From CAYNSB01 sp964399625 (lineage in GTDB: Bacteria > Planctomycetota > Phycisphaerae > Phycisphaerales > UBA1924), in contig CAYNSB010000002.1 of the NCBI GenBank assembly GCA_964399625.1, positions 34,938 to 98,937 on the forward strand: a stretch of 64,000 nucleotides of DNA. Reading direction: 5' to 3'. This document shows positions 24,066 through 33,031 of this stretch, one piece after another. The notes beneath the pieces were generated by a model. The model made no database searches, was not told the origin of the DNA, and was given only the letters and a program-made list of their open reading frames with translations. The translations under genes and the position numbers were made by a program. Numbering within the stretch: the first letter of the stretch is position 1; every line of letters begins with the position of its first letter.

Positions 24066-26660
24066 TCAGGCGCCGCGACGCGCCAGCCGCAGGCGCTGCA
24101 GGTCCGCCAGGGCGCGCCCGCGTCGATCGCCCGCGATGTTCATGTGCGATGTGCCGGGCACGGCGCCCCGCAACCCGGCCCGCAGCCCGCGGAACGCCGC
24201 GAGGTGGTCGGGAACGGACCAGCGCGCCAGGCGGTGCGCGTTGAGCCAGCCCATGAGGATCATCGACGCGCGCGTCCGCCCCACGCCGTGACGCCGGCAG
24301 AGCCACACCCAGTTGCGCGTCGCCAGCTCGAACCAGCGACGGCTCTTGCGCTGGGCGAAGGGCGTGTCGTGCCACGCGACCCAGTCCGGATCGAAGTGCA
24401 CGCCCCACCCGCAGGCGAGCAGCTTCATCGCCAGGTCCGCGTCGTTGCGGTAGAGGAAGAACGCTTCGTCGTACCCGCCGACGCGCTCGAAGGCCTCGCG
24501 CCGCACGAGGTTCGCGCACCCCATGACGGGGAAGCGATCGCCCACCTCGGCAAGCGCGGGGTCCTCGCGCAGCGCCCGCGCGAAGGGCCACTCGGACTGC
24601 CCATCGGCCGGGTGGCGCGGGTGCAGCGTGATCGCGGCGAGGTCCCGCCGGGATGAGAGCAGATCGATCGCTTTGGTCAGCACGCCCGGCTCGGGCCAGG
24701 CGTCGTCGTCCAGCAGCAGGATCAGGTCCTCGCTGGCGCGTCGGGCGGCGCGATTGAACGCGGCCACGCCGCGATTGTGCTCCAGCGCCAGCAGGTCCAC
24801 GCGCGGGAACTGCTCGCGCACGCGCGCGGGCGTGCCGTCGAGCGACGCGTTGTCCGCGACGATGATGTGGGCGTCGCGCGTCGCGGGGTCCTCCGCGAGG
24901 CGCTCGAGCGTGCGCTGCAGGTGCGGCCAGCGGTTGTGGCTCAGCACGATGACCGCGAGCGTCAGCGGCGTTGGCGACGCGTCAAAGAGCGTGGGCTGGG
25001 GCGCGCCCACCGAGGACGAAGGCCCCGCGCGCGACGTCGGGACGGGGCTCGTGCGGGGCACGGGCTTGGGCTCGAGCGCGGCCACGGGCTTGGTCGGCGC
25101 TGGCTTCGTGGACGATGGCTTGGTGGGCGCGGGCTTGGTGGGCGATGGCTGGGCGGTTGCGGGCTGGCGCGAACGAGCCGGATTGGCCTCGCGCGGCGTG
25201 GGATCCACGTCTGCCAGCGGCGCGAGCTCGGGCAGCGGCAGGCGCGCGATCGCCCGAGAGAGCGAGAGCCCACGGATCGCGAGGCGCAACAGGTTCAGCG
25301 CCGTGCGTGCGCGCCGCACCTGCGCGACGTGGAAGCCGCCGGGGTCGGCGCCCACGGGCGGCACCACGGAGATGATCGTCCGCGCGAGCAGCCAGTCGCC
25401 CGAGCGGGCGCGGGCCGAGACGACCGCCACCGACGCACGCGGCGCCCGGAGCAGACGCGACACGATCGTGCGCGCCGCGGGCGGATCGTCCGCGGGGAGA
25501 ACCAGCGGATCGATGCACAGACGATGCAGATCGCGCAGCACGGGGGCGGGATCGGGCAGTGCGCTCCGTCGCAGCACCGCACGCCCGCGCGCACGACCCG
25601 CCGACAGGCACTCGCGGATCGCCGCAGGAAGCTCCGCGAGCGGACGCAGCGGGCGGACCTGAAGGGCGCCCGCCGGGGCGGCGCCGGTGGACACGCCGGC
25701 CGCGGCATCGCGGAGACCATTGACATGCAGCGCCGCCAGATCGTCGCGACCGATCATCACCTGGGCCGCGGCGCGGGCGATCTCGCGCCAGGCGCGCCGG
25801 CGGCGGATGCGCCGGCGCTGCCCCGACGACAGCCCCGCGCTGAACGAATCGATCGCCGGGAAGCAGTTGCGTGCGGCGTAGTACCGCGCGATCGTGCGCA
25901 TCCGGTCCGGGTGAGGGTGCGCCACGCGGGAGGCGGGCACGGCCGCCACGCCCTGCTCCGTCGCCCGCTCCAGGCGCAGGCACCACTCCACATCGTCGCC
26001 GTTGAGGAACACATCGGACATCAGCCCCGCTTGCTCCACGGCGGCGCGGCGCACCAGCATCGAGCACGCCGCGACGTACCGGCAGCGGCGCGGCGCGGCC
26101 TCGCCCGTCGAGGGCGTGTGCTGCACGTACTCGCCCGTCCGCGCGTCGATCGTGCCGCCCAGCTCGAAGATCCGCGTCGGCGAGGCGGGGTCGACCAGCG
26201 CCGACCCAGCGACGGCGAGCGTCGCGTCGCGATCGAGCGCCTCGATCAGGGGCGCGAGGCACCCGGGCTGCGGGCGCGCGTCCGAATCCAGAAGCCACAG
26301 GAACTCGCGGGCATCGCCCTCCACACCCCGCGAGAGCCAGTGCGTGAGGCCACGGTTGAAGCCGCCCGACCCGCCCAGGTTCTCGTCCGAGCGTGCGACC
26401 TCGACGCTGAGCCCGGCGTGGCGCGCCTCGCGCACGATCTCATCGAGCGGCGGGTCCGAGGCGTTGTCCACGACCAGCACGGAGAGCTCCGCGCCGCCGC
26501 GAACCTCGCCCACGATGCTCGGGTCGCGCAAATCGCCCAGGATCGTCCGCAGATCGTCGGGGCGGTTGTGGCAGGGAATGATGGCGCGCACGAGCCACGC
26601 GGGGACCGTCACAACGCGCGACTGGAGCGCGGGGCCGGGGTTCTGCGGGGTCGTGGGCAA
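24066..26660 (-). CDS. Double GT2 glycosyltransferase
   Basis: 864 residues if read from the TTG at 26660; the GTG at residue 17 is an alternative, and no ATG is in frame near the start. Two family-2 glycosyltransferase domains lie in one chain. The first, about 17-250, has IIPCHNRPDDL, NLGGSGGFNRGL, WLLDSDARPQPG (DxD-like) and FLNGDDVEWCLRLE. The second, about 565-790, has VIVLSHNRWPHL, EHNRGVAAFNRAAR, LILLLDDDAWPEPG and FLYRNDADLAMKLL. Between them are a helical stretch and a proline-rich linker made of five 15-bp repeats (PTKPA/STKPA). Rhamnosyl- or galactofuranosyl-type transfer for cell-surface glycans is likely. Two different acceptors or successive sugars could explain the duplication; the donor is not known. 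Confidence 0.85.
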   Translation of the reverse strand: MPTTPQNPGPALQSRVVTVPAWLVRAIIPCHNRPDDLRTILGDLRDPSIVGEVRGGAELSVLVVDNASDPPLDEIVREARHAGLSVEVARSDENLGGSGGFNRGLTHWLSRGVEGDAREFLWLLDSDARPQPGCLAPLIEALDRDATLAVAGSALVDPASPTRIFELGGTIDARTGEYVQHTPSTGEAAPRRCRYVAACSMLVRRAAVEQAGLMSDVFLNGDDVEWCLRLERATEQGVAAVPASRVAHPHPDRMRTIARYYAARNCFPAIDSFSAGLSSGQRRRIRRRRAWREIARAAAQVMIGRDDLAALHVNGLRDAAAGVSTGAAPAGALQVRPLRPLAELPAAIRECLSAGRARGRAVLRRSALPDPAPVLRDLHRLCIDPLVLPADDPPAARTIVSRLLRAPRASVAVVSARARSGDWLLARTIISVVPPVGADPGGFHVAQVRRARTALNLLRLAIRGLSLSRAIARLPLPELAPLADVDPTPREANPARSRQPATAQPSPTKPAPTKPSSTKPAPTKPVAALEPKPVPRTSPVPTSRAGPSSSVGAPQPTLFDASPTPLTLAVIVLSHNRWPHLQRTLERLAEDPATRDAHIIVADNASLDGTPARVREQFPRVDLLALEHNRGVAAFNRAARRASEDLILLLDDDAWPEPGVLTKAIDLLSSRRDLAAITLHPRHPADGQSEWPFARALREDPALAEVGDRFPVMGCANLVRREAFERVGGYDEAFFLYRNDADLAMKLLACGWGVHFDPDWVAWHDTPFAQRKSRRWFELATRNWVWLCRRHGVGRTRASMILMGWLNAHRLARWSVPDHLAAFRGLRAGLRGAVPGTSHMNIAGDRRGRALADLQRLRLARRGA
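25087..25161 (-). repeat. 15-bp tandem repeat coding for a PTKPA-type linker
   Basis: Five 15-bp units begin with GGCT on the plus strand (25087, 25102, 25117, 25132 and a degenerate one at 25147). On the minus strand they encode five-residue steps such as PTKPA, PTKPS, STKPA. They form the hinge between the two GT2 domains and are a likely site of copy-number change. Confidence 0.85.
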
Positions 26661-26826
26661 GCGGGCATATTACTCGGACGTTCCGCGGAGAAAAGCACCG
26701 ACCCGCAGATCGCCCTTCTTTCGCGTGCGGGCACGCCCCGGGCCTAATCTTGTGGTCCGGTGGGCCGCGGCGCACGGATGGGGAGCGCCCGCGCGGCCCG
26801 CGGCGCCACGATACACGGAGGCATCG

Positions 26827-29001
26827 ATGAAGAGGACTCTTGGTTCGCGTCGCTCGGGCTCGCAGGCGCCGGCGCTCTTCGAGGCGCTCGAGTCGCGCCA
26901 GCTCATGTTCAGCGGGCCGATGCTCACCTCGCCGCTGAGCGCGGCGCTGCTGACGGACGGGAACGACACCGTCGTCCGCATCAACACGAACCTGGGCAAC
27001 ATCGACATCGAGCTGTTCGACAACCGCCCCTCGGCGGCGACGGCGATCTCGAACTTCCGCCAGTACATCACCAACGGACGCTACGACGAAACGTTCTTCG
27101 ACTCGCTCGTGCCCGGCGTGTCGCTGGGCGGCGGCTCGTACCGCTTCAGCACCACGGGCGGACTGACCAGCGTGCCGGGCTTCTCGCCGATCCCCGCCAC
27201 GTTCACGACGGCGAACCTCGCGCGGACGGTCGCGTTCCAGCCCGCGACGCTCACCACCGCCATCAGCCGGTTCGTGATCAACCTGCAGGACAACCCCGCG
27301 TTCAATACCAACTACGTCGTGTTCGGGAAGGTCGTGCAGGGGTGGGACGTGGTCACCGCGATCGCCGGGCTCGGACGCCAGGACCTGGACGCGCAGTTCA
27401 CCCCCGGCAACCCCACGGGCACGACGTTCAACAACGTGCCCGTCACGCCCGATTTCAACGGCGGCGTGGGCGCGACGGACTTCACGCTCGTCCGCCTCAA
27501 CGACATCGAGGTGATCAAGAACCCGGGGCAGACGGCGTACTTCCAGTACAGCACGATCTATCCCGAGGGCAAGCGCGGCGCGAACATCATCGAGTTCCTC
27601 GACCTGGGGAACATGGGCGACGCCACGAACCAGGTGCAGGTCCTCGTGCGCTACGAGACGGGCGATCGCGATGGCATCGCGTTCAACGGCACGCTGCCCA
27701 TCGCCCAGCGCACGCGCCTCACCATGTCGCACTTCCAGTCCTCGACGCTCAACCTCGTGCGCGCGGGCGTGCCCTACACCATCGAGGTCCGATCCACGCT
27801 GCCCATCGCGGCGTCCATCACCCGGCGCGAGGGCGTGGGCTCCTCGGGCGAGGGCGCCTTCACCCCCACCCCCGCCAACCTCCCCACCAACGCGATGACC
27901 GCGTGGCACTTCGCCGCGGGAGACAAGGGCCCGCTGAACCTGGCGAGCGTGCGCTGGGTCGGCCTCAACGACCAGCCCCAGACGATCAACGTCGAGATCT
28001 ACCCCGAGGGCGTCGCGACGCCCATCACCGCGTCGTACGCGCTCAACCCGTTCCGCGCGGGGGGCGTCGCGGCCGACACGCTCGTCACCGGGCTCGCCGA
28101 CGGCACCCGCTACTCGGTGCGCGTGTTCTCCACCCAGCCGTTCGTCGCCGCGCTCACGCGCGAGAAGCTCAACGGCAACGGCATCGGCGTGGACGACATG
28201 GACGCGGCGCTGGGGGCCCTGGCGGGCGGACGCCCGCGCGGGTTCCTCGCCGGCGCGCGCCTGCCCTCGGCCGCGGGCACCGAGGCCCACGTCGATTTCT
28301 TCTACAGCAACCCCAACGTCTCGTTCGTCAACGTGCAGCTCACGTTCTTCCTGAACAACGGCACCACGGTGAACACGAGCGTGAACCTCAGCGCCGCAAA
28401 CCGGCGCGCACGCCTGGACCTCACGCAGGTCGCCGGTCTGCCCCGAAACCAGTACTTCTCCATCCGCTACCAGGCGACGGGCAACGTCAACGTCGCCGCG
28501 ATGTACACCGCCAACGCGGGCTTCGACCAGCTCGCCACGCCCTTCACCACCGCGACCACGGGCACCGTGCTCATCGGCGATGGCTTCTACAACCCCGCCC
28601 AGCCCGCGGGCACGATCGGCGAGGCGATCTCCCTCTTCAATCCCTTCTCGCGCTCCGACGGTGCGCAGTTCTACCAGCTCCTCTTCCGGTTCTCCGACGG
28701 CACGCAGATCGCCTATCCCAGCGGCATCGGCGGCACCCTCAACCCTCTCCAGCGCACCGATATCCGCGTCACGGACATCCCCGACGTGATGGCCAAGATC
28801 AACCTCAGCCCCACGTTCCGCTTCTACTCGATCAAGGTCATCTCGGCGAGCCAGTCCTTCAACGTCACGGCCGACGCGATCATCGCCCAGTACACGCGCA
28901 TCTGGAACAACTTCGGGCAGGGGCTGACCAGCGGCGCGTCGATGTCGCCCGACCTGCCCGTCGTCTTCACCAACGACACGACGCAGCTCGACGGCGTGTG
29001 A
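26827..29001 (+). CDS. Secreted cyclophilin-domain protein with planctomycete LEPR-XLL-like N-terminus
   Basis: 724 residues from ATG 26827, preceded by an ACGGAGGC ribosome site. The N-terminus has Arg/Lys followed by FEALESRQLMFSGPML, a variant of the LEPR-XLL motif found at the start of many large secreted planctomycete proteins. A cyclophilin-type peptidyl-prolyl isomerase domain follows (about 50-245): INTNLGNIDIELFDN, FRQYITNGRYDETFFDSLVP, GGGSYRF, and NYVVFGKVVQGWDVV. Two or three repeating beta-rich units fill about 250-700 (NIIEFLDLGNMGD / HVDFFYSNPNVSFVNVQ / ISLFNPF), similar to each other and probably Ig-like. Some cyclophilin catalytic residues look replaced, so activity is uncertain. 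The gene is monocistronic. A GCCCGC/GCGGGC repeat beyond the stop could help termination. Confidence 0.75.
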   Translation: MKRTLGSRRSGSQAPALFEALESRQLMFSGPMLTSPLSAALLTDGNDTVVRINTNLGNIDIELFDNRPSAATAISNFRQYITNGRYDETFFDSLVPGVSLGGGSYRFSTTGGLTSVPGFSPIPATFTTANLARTVAFQPATLTTAISRFVINLQDNPAFNTNYVVFGKVVQGWDVVTAIAGLGRQDLDAQFTPGNPTGTTFNNVPVTPDFNGGVGATDFTLVRLNDIEVIKNPGQTAYFQYSTIYPEGKRGANIIEFLDLGNMGDATNQVQVLVRYETGDRDGIAFNGTLPIAQRTRLTMSHFQSSTLNLVRAGVPYTIEVRSTLPIAASITRREGVGSSGEGAFTPTPANLPTNAMTAWHFAAGDKGPLNLASVRWVGLNDQPQTINVEIYPEGVATPITASYALNPFRAGGVAADTLVTGLADGTRYSVRVFSTQPFVAALTREKLNGNGIGVDDMDAALGALAGGRPRGFLAGARLPSAAGTEAHVDFFYSNPNVSFVNVQLTFFLNNGTTVNTSVNLSAANRRARLDLTQVAGLPRNQYFSIRYQATGNVNVAAMYTANAGFDQLATPFTTATTGTVLIGDGFYNPAQPAGTIGEAISLFNPFSRSDGAQFYQLLFRFSDGTQIAYPSGIGGTLNPLQRTDIRVTDIPDVMAKINLSPTFRFYSIKVISASQSFNVTADAIIAQYTRIWNNFGQGLTSGASMSPDLPVVFTNDTTQLDGV

Positions 29002-29056
29002 GCCCGCGCCCCGTCGCGACGCCGGTGATCATCACTGGTTGATGAGCGGGCGTTCT

Positions 29057-29791
29057 CTAGGCGTCCCGGCGGTCGGCCTTGTCCGCGGCGTCCAGCACCG
29101 CCTGGGCCAACTCGCGACGCGCACCCTCCGCAAGCTCGCGCAGCTGCGCAAGGTCGGTCATGCTCGCACGCACCTGATCGCCCATGGACTCGGCCCGGCG
29201 CACCAGCTCCGCGAGCCCTGGCGCCTGGGTTGGATCGTTCGTATGCAGCAGACGCTCGGCCCGCTCGCATACGGCGCGGAGCATGCTCACGGGCCCGTCC
29301 GCGGAGAGCGCCGAGAGTCGCGCCTCGGCCTGCGCCAGGCGGGCCTCGAGCTCGAGCACCTTGCCCGTCGCGTCGTCGATCGTCTCGCGCAGGCGCTCGC
29401 CCGCCGCCTGCTGCACGTGCGCCAGGCGCACGCGGGCCTCGTCGATCCCTCGGTCCGTCGCCATCGCGATCGTGCGCAGACGCAGGCCCGCGTCCTCGAC
29501 CGAGCCCATCAGCCGGCGCGCGTCGTCGCTCTGGGCCGCGACGAGCTGCAGCGATGTCTGCGCCCCGGCGATCTTCGCCTCGATCTCCTGCGCCTGCTGC
29601 GCGAGCCGCTTCTGGGCGTTCTCGGCGTGCGTCGCGGCGATCGCCAGATCGGCCGTCTGCTGCGCCGCGGTCTCGATGAGCGTCCGCAACGCCGAGGAGA
29701 ACACCTCGAACGCCTCGCGATCCAGCACCCGTGGCGACAGGAACATCTCCTGCATCGCTGGGGGCTTGATCTCCACGCTCGGGGTGCTCAT
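29057..29791 (-). CDS. Coiled-coil protein of unknown function
   Basis: 244 residues starting MSTPSVEIKPPAMQEMFLSP. From about 30 to 235 the sequence is almost entirely alpha-helical with heptad patterns rich in Ala, Gln, Glu and Arg (for example TAAQQTADLAIAATHAENAQ, RLAQQAQEIEAKIAGAQTSL, LELEARLAQAEARLSALSA). There is no signal peptide or membrane helix, so it is a cytoplasmic rod or dimeric scaffold. I do not recognise a family. It is divergent from the pseudouridine synthase gene and convergent with the cyclophilin gene, and stands as its own unit. Confidence 0.55.
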   Translation of the reverse strand: MSTPSVEIKPPAMQEMFLSPRVLDREAFEVFSSALRTLIETAAQQTADLAIAATHAENAQKRLAQQAQEIEAKIAGAQTSLQLVAAQSDDARRLMGSVEDAGLRLRTIAMATDRGIDEARVRLAHVQQAAGERLRETIDDATGKVLELEARLAQAEARLSALSADGPVSMLRAVCERAERLLHTNDPTQAPGLAELVRRAESMGDQVRASMTDLAQLRELAEGARRELAQAVLDAADKADRRDA

Positions 29792-29933
29792 CGTGGGCCT
29801 CCGCGCGGGCCGCACGCCCGGCGCTCCCGGCATCTTCGGCACAAACCGACCCGGACTTCACGACGGGGCGAGTCGGGTTCTGTGAGGAGCGCCGCGCGTT
29901 GAACCCAACCCCCTTCACCTAGACTCCGCCGAA

Positions 29934-30827
29934 ATGAGCGATCGCGAGCGTCCATCCACCGCAGCAGCGCCCGGCACGGTGCGCCTCCAGCGCGTCCTGG
30001 CGGACGCGGGCGTCGCCGCCCGGCGCGTGTGCGAGCGCCTCATCGAGGAGGGGCACGTCACGGTCAACGGGCGAGTGGTCCGCACGCTGCCCGTGTTCGT
30101 CGATCCCGGCGCGGACCAGATCTGCGTGGACGGGCGCCCCATCCGGCGCTCGGCGATCCGCAAGCTCTACATCATGCTCAACAAGCCCGCGCGCGTGCTC
30201 TCCACCACCAGCGACGAGCACGACCGCACCACGATCATGGAGCTCGTGGACCATCCGGCCAAGGCCCGCCTCGTGCCCGTGGGACGCCTGGATTTCCAGA
30301 CGTCCGGGCTCGTCCTGCTCACCAACGACGGCGCGATGGTCAACCGCCTGACGCACCCGCGGTACGGCGTGCCCAAGACCTACCGCTGCCTGGTGCGCGG
30401 CGCGTGGGACGACGCCTCGGTCCTCCGCCTGGAGCAGAAGCTCAATCGCGCCCAGAAGAAGGACGATCGGCGCCTCGGGCGCGTCGCGCCCACCTCGGGC
30501 TCCCGCGTGCGCCTCATGGTCACCAAGCGGGACGGCGCGGGCACGACGATCGCCATCACGCTGCGCGAGGGACGCACGGGCAACATCGCCAAGATGCTCA
30601 CCGGGGCCGGCGCTCCCGTGCGCACGCTCGAGCGCGTCGCGATCGGTCCCGTGGAGCTCACGGGGCTCGCCCGCGGGCACTGGCGCGAGCTCGAGCGGCA
30701 CGAGGTCCAGGCGCTCAAGAAGGCGATGCGCGGAAGGGCCGATGAAGGGGACAAGGGGCGGGGCCCCGCGCCCGCCCGAGGACGCGCCGCCCGCGCCCCC
30801 GTGCCGGGCCCGCACGTTCCGGCGTGA
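29934..30827 (+). CDS. rluB: RsuA/RluB/RluE/RluF-family pseudouridine synthase
   Basis: 297 residues. An S4 RNA-binding domain comes first (RLQRVLADAGVAARRVCERL, then EEGHVTVNGRVVR). The synthase part has MLNKPARVLSTTSDEH, and the catalytic aspartate is in PVGRLDFQTSGLVLLTNDG (about D120). KTYRCLVRG and the late GRTGNIAKMLTGAGAPVRTLERVAIGP motif complete the family set. It isomerises a uridine in rRNA, most probably 23S U2605 if truly RluB; the exact site among paralogues cannot be told. The C-terminus is a Pro/Ala/Arg-rich tail. Its stop codon overlaps a GTG (GTGA), one of two possible starts of the following YihY gene. Confidence 0.88.
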   Translation: MSDRERPSTAAAPGTVRLQRVLADAGVAARRVCERLIEEGHVTVNGRVVRTLPVFVDPGADQICVDGRPIRRSAIRKLYIMLNKPARVLSTTSDEHDRTTIMELVDHPAKARLVPVGRLDFQTSGLVLLTNDGAMVNRLTHPRYGVPKTYRCLVRGAWDDASVLRLEQKLNRAQKKDDRRLGRVAPTSGSRVRLMVTKRDGAGTTIAITLREGRTGNIAKMLTGAGAPVRTLERVAIGPVELTGLARGHWRELERHEVQALKKAMRGRADEGDKGRGPAPARGRAARAPVPGPHVPA

Positions 30828-30850
30828 GCGACCCACACACGGGAGCACCG

Positions 30851-32434
30851 ATGGGCAGCGATGGCGGCAAGTCCGGGATCGATCCCACGAAGATCACCGC
30901 GTACCTCGCGCGTCGTCTGCCGCGCGGCATCGTCGCGCGCTTCAACCCCGCCGTCAGGCTCATGCGGGACTCCGCGGCCGAGGCCCAGCGCACACGCCTG
31001 CCCCAGATGGCCGCCGCGCTCTCGTACCGAACCATCTTCGGGCTCATCCCCGTGATCGTGGTCGGGCTCGTCGTCCTGCGCGCCTTCGTGCTCAAGACCG
31101 ACGACCAGATCGCCAGCGCCGTGGGGCAGGCGATGCAGTACACCGGGCTCTCGTCGATCGCCATCGAGCGCGAGCCCCAGGGCGAGATGGGCCCCTTCCC
31201 GGAGAACTACTCGCCCCCGCCGACGACCGAGGCGAGCGCGACGACGGCCGCGACCACGGGCGAACCCAACGCGGACCCGAACGCCCCGCGCCTGCGCCAT
31301 CGCACCGGGTCGGCACGCCTCGACCAGTGGATCACGCGCCTGGTCACGCGTGTGAGCAAGATCGACTTTGGCACGATCGGCATCATCGGCGCCGGCGCGC
31401 TCCTCTACGCCGCGATCGGCATGCTCGTGGAGATCGAGCGCTGCTTCAACCAGGTGTTCCGCGTGCCCATCGGGCGCTCGTGGGCGCGACGGGTCACGCA
31501 GTATTGGACGCTGCTCACGCTGGGCACCTTCGGGCTCGTCGCGACGTTCTACGTGGGGCAGAAGCTCTCGGCGTGGCTCACGGCCCGCTTCGCGGGCACC
31601 GCCGGCGAACTCTCCAGCGTCGCCAAGAGCGCCGGGGCGACGCTCCGCTTCGACCTCATCGGCGCCGCGACGACCATGCCCATCACGGCGCTGCTCTTCC
31701 TGCTGCTCTACACCGTGGTGCCCAACACCCGGGTGCGGCTCTGGTCCGCCCTGGGCGGCGCCGCGATCGGGGCCGTCCTCTTTGAGGTCGGCAAGCTCGC
31801 CTTCGCCCAGTACGTGAAGTTCTCCACGGGGTACGCGCAGCTGTACGGCTCCATCGCCCTCATCCCGCTCTTCATGATGTGGGTCTATGTCATGTGGTGC
31901 ATCGTGCTCTTCGGGCTCAACGTCACGTACTTCCTCCAGCACGGGCGGCACCACACCACGGCTCGGGCCCTGGAGCTCACCCCCGCCTTCGTCGATCCCG
32001 CCGCCATCGTCAGCGTCATGGCCCGCGTCGCGGCGGACTTCCAGAAGGGCTCGCACGCCGGCGCCGCCGAGATCGCCAAGGACCTGCGCGTGCAGGAGGG
32101 CATGGTCGCCGCCCTTCTGGAGCGCTTGGCCTCGGGCGGGTTCGTGCACCGCATCGCCGCCGCCGATGGCGAGAAGCTCCCGCGATACGTCGCGGCCCGC
32201 CCGCCCGAGCGCATCGATGCCGCCGCCGTCCTCGCCCTGGGAGAGGAGATGGGCGACGCGGGCAGCGGCGGGCCAACCTCGGGCGTGGGCCAGGCCCTGC
32301 GCGCCGCACGCCAGGACGCCGTACGCGGCAAGTCCATCGCCGACTTCCTGACCGACCACTCGCGATCGAGCGAACCCCATGCCGCGCGCACGCCCGCCCC
32401 GGGCGCCCCCGGCGCACTACCCTCCGCCCCGTGA
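30851..32434 (+). CDS. YihY/BrkB-family membrane protein with C-terminal helical domain
   Basis: 527 residues from ATG 30851, which has CGGGAG five nt upstream. A GTG at 30824 that overlaps the rluB stop would add nine residues and couple translation. The membrane domain shows the family pattern: LPQMAAALSYRTIFGLIPVI, the loop LYAAIGMLVEIERCFNQVFRV, then TQYWTLLTLGTFGLVATFYVG, FLLLYTVVPNTRVRLWSALGG, SIALIPLFMMWVYVMWCIVLFG. About six membrane helices are seen. An insertion of some 55 residues, rich in Pro/Thr/Ala, follows the first helix. The C-terminal about 120 residues look like a winged-helix unit (EIAKDLRVQEGMVAALLERL), which recurs in planctomycete members. Function is unknown; old names (RNase BN, BrkB) are not reliable. 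Confidence 0.85.
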   Translation: MGSDGGKSGIDPTKITAYLARRLPRGIVARFNPAVRLMRDSAAEAQRTRLPQMAAALSYRTIFGLIPVIVVGLVVLRAFVLKTDDQIASAVGQAMQYTGLSSIAIEREPQGEMGPFPENYSPPPTTEASATTAATTGEPNADPNAPRLRHRTGSARLDQWITRLVTRVSKIDFGTIGIIGAGALLYAAIGMLVEIERCFNQVFRVPIGRSWARRVTQYWTLLTLGTFGLVATFYVGQKLSAWLTARFAGTAGELSSVAKSAGATLRFDLIGAATTMPITALLFLLLYTVVPNTRVRLWSALGGAAIGAVLFEVGKLAFAQYVKFSTGYAQLYGSIALIPLFMMWVYVMWCIVLFGLNVTYFLQHGRHHTTARALELTPAFVDPAAIVSVMARVAADFQKGSHAGAAEIAKDLRVQEGMVAALLERLASGGFVHRIAAADGEKLPRYVAARPPERIDAAAVLALGEEMGDAGSGGPTSGVGQALRAARQDAVRGKSIADFLTDHSRSSEPHAARTPAPGAPGALPSAP

Positions 32435-32919
32435 CGACGCACCATCGACCCGCACGACTCAAGGGCCAGCCCGCGCGCGAGGGCGCCGTCTCCCTGCGCG
32501 TCCGCTACTGCGAGTGCGACCCCATGGGCGTCGCCCACCACGCGGCGTACGTGCCGTGGCTCGAGGTCGCGCGGACCGAACTCCTGCGAGACTCGGGCGT
32601 GACGTACGCCCACCTGGAGCACGAGGGCGTGTTCCTCGTCATCACCGCGATGGAGTGCAAGTACCGCCGGCCGATCTTCTACGACGACCTCATCGAGCTC
32701 CGCACCAAGGTCGTGGGCGTGTCGCGCGTGAAGATCACCCACGAGTACGAGATCGTGCTGCTCGAGGACGGCGGGCACGGGCAGAACCGGGTCGGCTCCG
32801 AGCACCGCGAGGGCTTCATCAGGAATGCCGACGCGCTCGCCGTGGCGAGCACGACGCTCGCCTGCGTGGACAAGAGCGGCAAGATCCGCGCGCTGCCCGA
32901 GTGGCTGACGGCGGAGTGA
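32431..32919 (+). CDS. YbgC/FadM-like acyl-CoA thioesterase
   Basis: 162 residues from a GTG that overlaps the YihY stop by 4 bp. A hot-dog fold of the 4HBT family: RYCECDPMGVAHHAAYVPWL carries the catalytic Asp in its classical place, followed by EVARTELLRDSGVTY. ECKYRRPIFYDDLIELRTKV and the closing IRALPEWL are also typical. Such enzymes hydrolyse short-chain or aromatic acyl-CoA; YbgC homologues are linked to the Tol-Pal operon in proteobacteria, but here it follows yihY. An extra loop at about 113-130 (DGGHGQNRVGSEHREG) is longer than in the standard family. The C-terminus is complete. Confidence 0.88.
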   Translation: MTTHHRPARLKGQPAREGAVSLRVRYCECDPMGVAHHAAYVPWLEVARTELLRDSGVTYAHLEHEGVFLVITAMECKYRRPIFYDDLIELRTKVVGVSRVKITHEYEIVLLEDGGHGQNRVGSEHREGFIRNADALAVASTTLACVDKSGKIRALPEWLTAE

Positions 32920-33031
32920 CGGCGCACCGACGCCGAGGATGGGCGCGGCTCTGCACGCGAATCCTCGGGTCAGCCCGGGCCCGAGCCTTCGCTCAAAGAC
33001 TCGCTCAGACTCGGCGTCAACGCGTCGCGAA

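Noticed and set aside
26760..29042. Alternative plus-strand frame of 760 codons over the cyclophilin gene
   Set aside because: Arg/His-rich shadow in the +1 frame; the cyclophilin frame has the signal motif and homology.
29002..29051. GCCCGC / GCGGGC inverted repeat with GTTCTCT after the cyclophilin gene
   Set aside because: Stem of only 6 bp with a 38-nt interior; too weak to call a terminator, though smaller dyads (GTGATcATCAC) lie inside.
32929..33018. 9-bp inverted repeat GACGCCGAG / CTCGGCGTC between the thioesterase and radA genes
   Set aside because: The arms are 72 bp apart and no T tract follows on either strand, so a terminator call is not supported.
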